Below are positions 1-4,341 of a stretch of DNA of 5,771 bases, in pieces. This stretch comes from an uncultured Eubacteriales bacterium (lineage in GTDB: Bacteria > Bacillota > Clostridia > Oscillospirales > CAG-272). The stretch covers positions 1-5,771 of the forward strand of contig CAKSOR010000195.1 of NCBI GenBank assembly GCA_934477985.1, written 5' to 3'. The translations under genes and the position numbers were made by a program. How positions within the stretch are numbered: the first letter of the stretch is position 1; every line of letters begins with the position of its first letter. The notes beneath the pieces were generated by a model. That model saw only the letters and a program-made list of their open reading frames with translations, searched no databases and was not told the DNA's origin.

Positions 1-690
1 ATCCTTGACTGTGACGCCGAAACTTTCGCGAAAAATCCGCGCGAAATGCGTCGGGTTATAGAAACACCTCTCGGCAAGGTAAGTGACGGTCAGTTTGCTC
101 GCAAAATGTTTGTCTATATAATCGAGAATCTCTCTCGGTATACGTCGCTCAGGCTCGCTGCCGTTTGTGAGCGAACGCACCATAAGCGTGAAAATCATCG
201 AGAGCAGACCTCGCACAGCCGACTGCCAGCCGAGCTTCTTTTCCTTGAACTCGAACACGATCCGGTCAAGAAGCGACTCGGCGAAGAGCATCTCGCTGCC
301 CGAGAGCTTTGTTGAGGGGATGCTCGCGCCCGTGAACTCACGGAGCTCCGAAAACTGGGAGAGCGCGAGAATATCGAGAAAATTATCTGTTCCGGCAAGC
401 TCGTTCGATATGAATCGCGGCGAAAGCAGTATATCGACCTGAACGACGGTGTCGTCGATCTCTATCGCGTGCTCAGAGTTATAATTTATGAAAATAAGCG
501 TCCCGCGTTCGACCGGATAGGACGCTCCGTCAATGATATGCAGTCCTTTTCCGGAATATATATACGCAAGCTCGGCAAAATCGTGTTTGTGCGTACAGAC
601 GCTGCTGCCGGAGGGCTTCGTATGCTTATTGACGAAAAAATCCACGTTGTTTTCGAAATAATTCTTCGCGTAGTAATTTGAATGCTTCAT
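1..690 (-). CDS. AraC-family transcriptional regulator, cupin sensor domain (3' end cut by window edge)
   Basis: The minus strand reads open from ATG at 690 to position 1, giving 230 residues with no stop. Residues ~25-90 look like an AraC-type cupin ligand-binding domain: the H-K-H of CTHKHDFAEL (H34, H36, E40), a YSGKG turn (45-49), an ERGTLIFIN strand (61-69) and H74. Residues ~186-225 form the first helix-turn-helix of an AraC DNA-binding domain, with YNPTHFARIFRESFG (211-225) as recognition helix and linker. The second helix-turn-helix, about 55-60 residues, lies beyond the window. The start at 690 is preferred because GAGG (700-697) sits 6 nt upstream; an in-frame ATG at 702 would overlap that site. 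Proteins of this family usually sense a small sugar-like ligand and activate a neighbouring operon; the ligand cannot be told here. The divergent promoter region at 777-866 is its likely target. Confidence 0.9.
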   Translation of the reverse strand, partial: MKHSNYYAKNYFENNVDFFVNKHTKPSGSSVCTHKHDFAELAYIYSGKGLHIIDGASYPVERGTLIFINYNSEHAIEIDDTVVQVDILLSPRFISNELAGTDNFLDILALSQFSELREFTGASIPSTKLSGSEMLFAESLLDRIVFEFKEKKLGWQSAVRGLLSMIFTLMVRSLTNGSEPERRIPREILDYIDKHFASKLTVTYLAERCFYNPTHFARIFRESFGVTVKD

Positions 691-776
691 ATCGCGCCTC
701 ATATGTGATTCAGGTAACGGAACTGAATGGATCTGGTTTTTGCGATGAAATAGCCTGACTCTGTGCTTTCTCGGTA

Positions 777-796
777 CGATTCAATGCATTGATTCG
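777..796. promoter_or_regulatory. Palindromic operator candidate
   Basis: A perfect 12-bp palindrome TCAATGCATTGA (781-792) extends to 20 bp as CGA-n-core-n-TCG with one mismatched pair. It lies about 87 bp upstream of the AraC-family start and just before the direct repeats at 804-837. Its symmetry fits a dimeric DNA-binding protein, whereas AraC proteins usually bind direct repeats, so a different regulator could use it. Function is inference. Confidence 0.35.
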
Positions 797-803
797 GATT
801 TTG

Positions 804-837
804 TGTCAGTTTTTACACATTAATGTCAGGTTTTTAC
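804..837. promoter_or_regulatory. Two direct repeats, candidate AraC-family binding sites
   Basis: TGTCAGTTTTTAC (804-816) recurs as TGTCAGGTTTTTAC (824-837), identical except for one extra G. The TGTCAG parts are 20 bp apart and the TTTTTAC parts 21 bp apart, about two helical turns, which suits the two-subunit, same-face binding typical of AraC regulators. A small palindrome ACATTAATGT (817-826) spans the junction. The downstream copy ends next to where the -35 of the TATAAT at 861 would be, the arrangement seen at activator-dependent promoters. The AraC gene at 690 is the obvious candidate to bind here. Confidence 0.5.
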
Positions 838-866
838 TATCAAAAAACCGGGTATGAGTGTATAAT
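838..866 (+). promoter_or_regulatory. Candidate activator-dependent promoter (-10 TATAAT at 861-866)
   Basis: A perfect TATAAT lies at 861-866. At 17-bp spacing the -35 hexamer would be TATCAA (838-843), far from TTGACA, so the promoter probably needs an activator bound at the repeats ending at 837. It points to the plus-strand oxidoreductase remnant, giving a leader of about 270 nt that would include the hairpin at 866-959. No better promoter was seen nearer the gene. Confidence 0.45.
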
Positions 867-959
867 AGACTTGTTCGATAACCCTCCCGACTTGTCAATC
901 AAATTGCCGACTTGCGTCGCCAATTTGATACGCTGAAGTCGGGTTATCGAACAGGTCTA
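866..959. repeat. ~94-bp imperfect hairpin, MITE-like
   Basis: The outer arms 866-884 (TAGACTTGTTCGATAACCC) and 941-959 are inverted copies over 19 bp with one mismatch, which would be a G-U pair in RNA. A 9-bp perfect inner stem, ATCAAATTG (898-906) with CAATTTGAT (921-929), encloses a 14-nt loop. CCGACTT occurs twice on the left (887-893, 907-913) and can pair with AAGTCGG at 936-942, so alternative folds exist. TAATAG is found at both edges (863-868, 958-963), possibly a target duplication overlapping the ends. It could be a small non-autonomous insertion element or a structured leader; it encodes no protein. Confidence 0.6.
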
Positions 960-1144
960 ATAGAGTTGTATTTCAAGCCACGCCTGTCAGAGCAATATTG
1001 TTTTGCGAAATCTATCGCTTTATCCGCGGTAATGTGGTATCAATGATATCAATGAAAATACGCTGAGCAGACACACTCCGATAAATTCCTGTATTTGTAT
1101 CTGCGGCAAAGAGGTCTGAATCAGCGTTCTGTATAGGAGAATTT
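960..1144. other. Leader/intergenic stretch with tandem 9-mer and ribosome site
   Basis: No coding sequence is supported here. TATCAATGA occurs twice in perfect tandem (1038-1046, 1047-1055), making TGATATCA at the junction. AGGAG at 1135-1139 is a good ribosome-binding site 5 nt before the ATG at 1145 and 8 nt before the ATG at 1148. It marks the original start of the plus-strand gene even though the gene is now broken. Confidence 0.5.
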
Positions 1145-1596
1145 ATGATGGAAAACTACAAGAATTACAATTGCGATAGTTCTTGGCGGCGGATTCACCG
1201 GCTGTGCCGCGGCTATCGCGGCAGCTCGTCAGGGAGTCAGCGTGCTCCTGGTCGAAGCGTCCGGCTATCTCGGAGAACTGCCTGATCTACCCCTTTATGC
1301 GCTACTCGACCACTGTCGTCGGAAAGGACGGCAGCAAGTCGACGCATGTTCACAGCCGCGGCGTCTTCACTGAGCTCGCCAATGAGCTCAGAAAGTGCGG
1401 CAACGGCAAGTCCTTCTACGACGAGGATCTAAGGAAACGCTGATTTAAGGTTGTTTTCACGCGAAAAAGCCCACAAATCCAAGCCTTTTTCGCGTGAAAA
1501 CCCGAATTATTCAGCTTATCCCTAAAGGTCATTCTCGACGAGAAGATGATAGATGCGGGTGTTGAAGTCCTTTTCCACGCGACCCTCTGCGGCGTC
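1145..1596 (+). pseudogene. FAD-dependent oxidoreductase, multiply disrupted remnant
   Basis: Joining frames recovers an N-terminus like FAD-dependent oxidoreductases: ITIAIVLGGGFTGCAAA followed by IAAARQGVSVLLVEASGYLG, a Rossmann dinucleotide-binding motif (GGGxxG) with the strand ending in E. The ATG at 1145, which has a good ribosome site, is out of frame with this; removing one base near 1150 would restore MMKTTRITIAIVL. Near 1273 the frame changes again to NCLIYPFMRYSTTV, with a few residues apparently missing. That frame then reads a VFTELANELRKCG stretch up to ..YDEDL, where an 89-bp element brings an in-frame TGA (1441-1443). After the element the same frame resumes with KVILDEKMIDAGVEVLFHATLCGV and similarity ends near 1596, so most of the enzyme is missing. 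An intact homologue would be several hundred residues; the substrate is unknown. Confidence 0.8.
1429..1525. mobile_element. 89-bp MITE-like palindromic element with CTAA target duplications
   Basis: The element (1433-1521) is one long imperfect inverted repeat. Its ends, GGAAACGCTGA and the complement of the right end GGATAAGCTGA, match at 9 of 11 positions. The inner arms TTTTCACGCGAAAAAG (1454-1469) and 1485-1500 match perfectly over 16 bp around a 15-nt loop. CTAA flanks both sides (1429-1432, 1522-1525). Removing the element and one CTAA joins GAG GAT CTA AAG GTC in frame, restoring a sensible oxidoreductase reading (EDLKVILDEK), which strongly supports insertion. CTAA fits the YTAR target of IS5-type elements, but assignment to that family is inference. 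It carries no transposase and would need one supplied in trans. Confidence 0.8.
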
Positions 1597-1605
1597 GCTT
1601 TTTTT
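1579..1605 (+). terminator. Possible weak intrinsic terminator
   Basis: GCGAC (1579-1583) and GTCGC (1594-1598) can form a 5-bp GC-rich stem, followed directly by seven Ts (1599-1605) on the plus strand. It would end transcripts coming from the oxidoreductase remnant before they run into the convergent operon. The stem is short with a 10-nt loop, and part of it is former coding sequence, so confidence is low. On the minus strand there is no T-run after the stem, so it is not a good terminator for the operon ending at 1610. Confidence 0.3.
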
Positions 1606-1609
1606 GTTT

Positions 1610-2575
1610 TCAGTTCAATCTGAAGACCTTTCTCTGATTCTCCGGCGCGAACATATTGTCGCTCGTGATGACTGTCAGCGAGGTCGTGACGTTTGTGACC
1701 TTCTCGCCGCGAAGCAGCTTCACCGCGCTCTCTACGCCCAGATACCCGATAGCGAAAGGATTCTGGACGATAAGCGCGTCGAGCTCGCCGGTCTCAAGCA
1801 TGCCTATTGACGCGCGGTTCGAGTCGAAGCCCACGCAGGCGATCTTCTCCCCGAGTCTGTTCTCGCGGATATAATATCCCGCGCCAAGCGTCGCCCACTC
1901 GTTTATCCCGATAAGCACATTAATCTCACCGTTTGCCGCCAACAACTCCTCGGCGGCTTTTTTAGCGCTCTGAGTGTCTGACGCCGAGCTCGAAATCCCG
2001 CCTATACTGCCGCCTGACGACTCAATGCAGGCGATGAGGCTCTCACGCCGTTCTGTCAGGTTCTCCGAACTCTCGCCGCAGTTGACGATCCCGACCACGG
2101 CTTTGCCGTCGACCGAGTCAAGCGCCGCCTTTGCCGCCAGTTTACCGGCTTCGGCGTTATCTGTTCCGATAAAACAGCTTGTTTGCTTGGAATCCGTTCC
2201 GCTGTCGATCTCTATGACCCTCACGCCAGCCGCGACCGCCGCGTCGACCGCGTCCTTTGAGCGCTCAGGGTCGATCGCCGAGAGCACTATCGCGTCGACT
2301 CCGTTGGCGACCGCCTTTATGACCATCGAGTTCTGTGAGAGATAGTCCTCCTCGAGTTCGGGACCGTCAAAGCTCACGTCGACGCTGTAACCGACCGCGG
2401 CCGCGTTTACTCCGTTCTCCACTCCGCGCCAGAAATCCGACGTCGTTGACTTCACGATTACCGCGATATTATAACGCCGGGTTTCTCCACAGCCTGTGGA
2501 AAAAGCTATGGATAACCCTGTTAAAAACAGGGTAAAAACCTTTAGAAACTTCAGTTTATTCAGACTTGACCGCAT
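1610..2575 (-). CDS. Periplasmic-binding-protein-like lipoprotein (ribose/galactose-binding type), probable sugar sensor
   Basis: This 321-residue protein begins with a basic N-terminus (KLKFLK), a hydrophobic stretch (residues ~12-25) and FSTGC with C29 as lipidation site; Ser at -3 is a slightly unusual lipobox. The mature part fits the LacI/ribose-binding Peripla_BP_4 fold: YNIAVIVKSTTSDFW (35-49), NGVDAIVLSAIDP (91-103), a FIGTDNAEAGKLAA hinge region (135-148) and VGFDSN (248-253). It overlaps the kinase gene by 20 bp, with GGAGGG (2589-2584) 8 nt before its ATG inside the kinase 3' end, so translation is probably coupled. Members usually deliver sugars to ABC transporters, but none is visible here. 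Its place with a YesM/YesN pair suggests a role like XylFII, which binds xylose outside the cell and signals to LytS. The ligand is unknown. Confidence 0.9.
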   Translation of the reverse strand: MRSSLNKLKFLKVFTLFLTGLSIAFSTGCGETRRYNIAVIVKSTTSDFWRGVENGVNAAAVGYSVDVSFDGPELEEDYLSQNSMVIKAVANGVDAIVLSAIDPERSKDAVDAAVAAGVRVIEIDSGTDSKQTSCFIGTDNAEAGKLAAKAALDSVDGKAVVGIVNCGESSENLTERRESLIACIESSGGSIGGISSSASDTQSAKKAAEELLAANGEINVLIGINEWATLGAGYYIRENRLGEKIACVGFDSNRASIGMLETGELDALIVQNPFAIGYLGVESAVKLLRGEKVTNVTTSLTVITSDNMFAPENQRKVFRLN

Positions 2576-4250
2576 CTTTTTTGCCCTCCGTCACCTTGGG
2601 GATTTTCACGGTTATTGTCGTGCCCACATCGGGCTCGCTGTCGACCTTCAGACCGTATTCTTCGCCGAAATATATCCGTATCCGGTCATTGACGTTCCTG
2701 ACTCCGATTCCGCCCGAGTCGCTTCTCGCTTTGCCGAGCACCTGGGTTATCTGCTCGGCGGTCATTCCTACGCCGTTGTCGCTGACTGAGAGCAGGATGC
2801 AGTCGCCGTCGGACTTCGCCGAGATGACTATCTCGCCCTCGTCTACCAGCGGCTCTATTCCGTGATATATCGCGTTCTCGATGAGCGGCTGCAAAGTGAT
2901 CTTGACGCAGAGGAAGTCCCCGAGGTTCTCGTCGACCTCGAAGCGGTAGTCGAATCGGTCGCCGTAGCGGTATTTCTGTATCGTGAGGTAGCTCTCGGCG
3001 TGCCTCAGCTCGTCGCGCAGCGGGATGAGCTCGTGACCGCGGCTGATGCTTATCCGGAAGAGCTTTGCCAGAGCGCTGACCATTCTGACCGCCGACTCGT
3101 TCTTACCGCGCTCGCACATCCACTGTATCGAGTCGAGCGTGTTGTAGAGAAAGTGCGGGTTTATCTGAGCCTGCAAAGCGCGCAGCTCGGTTTTGCGGAG
3201 CTCCTTTTCCTCGTCGCGCACCCGTTCGAAGAGCGAGCGTATCATCCAGGTCAGGTGTCCGAACGAATCCGAGATCTGCGAGAACTCGCTTATCCGCATC
3301 TGCGCGGGCGAGTAGCGGAAGTCCTCGGGCGAGCTTTCGAAGTCCTTCATCGAGCTGATGAGCGAGTTGACCGGGCGGGTCACCACGAATCCGAGCACGA
3401 ATCTCAGCGCGAGCAGCGCCAGCACACAGCAGATCAGTGCCAATCCGAGCACCTTTGAGAGAGTCTTGTCGCGGATCGAGTTGACTTCCTCAAGGCTGCT
3501 GACGCCCACAACCCGCCAGCCGAGCTCCCCGAGGGTGTTTATCTCGACGAGCGTACCGCTCTCATAGAAGCTGCCGTCGGCGTGATCCTCGGTCTTTATG
3601 AGCTTTTCGCCGAGAACGCCCGAGTAGAGCATCTGCCAGCGTGGGTGATAGACAAGGTCGCCGCTCTGGTCAGTGATGTAGCAGTAGCCCTGTGAACCGA
3701 TGCCGATTCCGTCGACGAACGCCGCGATCTCGTCGAAGTCGAAGTCTATCGCCACATACAGGTCGCCGGTTCTCTTCACGATGGTTATGACCCATGGGTA
3801 GCAGTCGGTGAAGAGCGTCTGGACATGCGGCATGGACAGCGCCGGTGTGTCGGCGCGCGAGAAGAGCTCCTCGTCGTAGGAGAGATTAACGCCGCCCTCC
3901 TTGAGCTCGTGAGCCGCGCCGCAGACTATCAGCTCGTCGCCCGAGTAGACGCAGACCGCCTCGATTGAGTTGTCAAGCCGGGCTATCGCCGAGAGTGTTT
4001 CAGGCAGCGAATCGGGGGCGGTCGAGGCGACCTCGTCGCAGATATTCGTGAGTCGCGACTCCATTCCGGAGACGAAGGATCTCAGCGCCGACGAGGTCTG
4101 CGCGACCGACTGCGAGAGCGAGAGCTCGGCGTTCGCGCGGACAGTGCCGGTGTACACCGCCGCGAACGGCAGGACGGTCAGAAGCACCGCCACCGCGACC
4201 GCGGCGCCGATCAGGAGCATCATTATTGAGGATAGTTTCATTGAACGCAT
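2556..4250 (-). CDS. Sensor histidine kinase, YesM/LytS type with extracellular sensor domain
   Basis: The protein is 564 residues. A first membrane segment (~8-33) is followed by an extracellular region (~35-265) that looks Cache-like, with motifs such as YPWVITIV (151-158) and GYCYITDQSGDLVYHP (188-203). A second segment (~267-290) leads into a HAMP-like linker with TRPV (291-294). The His_kinase domain has the phospho-acceptor H366 in QINPHFLYNTLDSIQWM. The ATPase domain shows QPLIENAIYHG (454-464), DNGVGM (491-496) and GGIGVRN (513-519), so all catalytic motifs are present. AGGAG lies 6 nt before the ATG at 4250; an in-frame ATG at 4241 is less well spaced. It should phosphorylate the regulator encoded just upstream and probably receives input from the binding protein encoded just downstream. 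The extracellular domain may also bind a ligand directly. Confidence 0.92.
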   Translation of the reverse strand: MRSMKLSSIMMLLIGAAVAVAVLLTVLPFAAVYTGTVRANAELSLSQSVAQTSSALRSFVSGMESRLTNICDEVASTAPDSLPETLSAIARLDNSIEAVCVYSGDELIVCGAAHELKEGGVNLSYDEELFSRADTPALSMPHVQTLFTDCYPWVITIVKRTGDLYVAIDFDFDEIAAFVDGIGIGSQGYCYITDQSGDLVYHPRWQMLYSGVLGEKLIKTEDHADGSFYESGTLVEINTLGELGWRVVGVSSLEEVNSIRDKTLSKVLGLALICCVLALLALRFVLGFVVTRPVNSLISSMKDFESSPEDFRYSPAQMRISEFSQISDSFGHLTWMIRSLFERVRDEEKELRKTELRALQAQINPHFLYNTLDSIQWMCERGKNESAVRMVSALAKLFRISISRGHELIPLRDELRHAESYLTIQKYRYGDRFDYRFEVDENLGDFLCVKITLQPLIENAIYHGIEPLVDEGEIVISAKSDGDCILLSVSDNGVGMTAEQITQVLGKARSDSGGIGVRNVNDRIRIYFGEEYGLKVDSEPDVGTTITVKIPKVTEGKKDAVKSE

Positions 4251-4272
4251 GCGTTACTCCTTATGGATGGGA

Positions 4273-4293
4273 ATTATAACATTGAGCAATGTT
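4273..4293 (-). promoter_or_regulatory. TATAAT box with overlapping 16-bp palindrome upstream of the kinase
   Basis: On the minus strand a perfect TATAAT lies at 4278-4273, 22 nt before the kinase ATG at 4250. Directly upstream is AACATTG-AG-CAATGTT (plus-strand reading, 4278-4293), a perfect inverted repeat with a 2-nt centre that abuts the -10 and fills the promoter spacer. The -35 region (about 4296-4302) has no good TTGACA match. This could be a regulated internal promoter for kinase and binding protein, with the palindrome as operator. The leader would be only ~16 nt and would hold just the AGGAG site. Alternatively the palindrome is only a hairpin in a read-through message. Confidence 0.4.
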
Positions 4294-4304
4294 CAGCGGG
4301 AAAA

Positions 4305-4339
4305 TGAATATTGAATAGTGATTATTGAATAATGAATAA
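4305..4339. repeat. Five tandem heptamers, TGAATAN
   Basis: The plus strand reads TGAATAT, TGAATAG, TGATTAT, TGAATAA, TGAATAA, five units of 7 bp in a row, starting 2 bp beyond the regulator's stop codon. The array is AT-rich in a GC-rich neighbourhood. It separates the regulator gene from the kinase gene, which are otherwise only 91 bp apart. Its role is unknown; it may have arisen by slipped-strand copying. Confidence 0.7.
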
Positions 4340-4341
4340 TA

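Noticed and set aside
46..442. Plus-strand open frames across the left edge
   Set aside because: The minus strand there encodes a continuous AraC-family protein with cupin and helix-turn-helix motifs, so the plus frames are shadows.
1119..1128. AATCAGCGTT matches the inverted left end of the element at 1433
   Set aside because: Only 10 bp match, with no partner end or duplication, so chance is likely.
861..1144. CRISPR array or riboswitch in the intergenic region
   Set aside because: There are no regularly spaced repeats, and I recognise no known riboswitch core; the structure is explained by one inverted repeat and a short tandem 9-mer.
2491..2514. DnaA-box-like words on the minus strand (TTATCCATA, TTTTCCACA)
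   Set aside because: They lie inside the lipoprotein coding sequence; only the second fits the relaxed consensus, and there is no AT-rich unwinding region or dnaA/dnaN nearby.
2862..3458. Long plus-strand open frame opposite the kinase gene
   Set aside because: It lies wholly antisense to the conserved kinase catalytic region, is Arg/Glu/Val-rich as expected from mirrored high-GC codons, and shows no recognisable motif.
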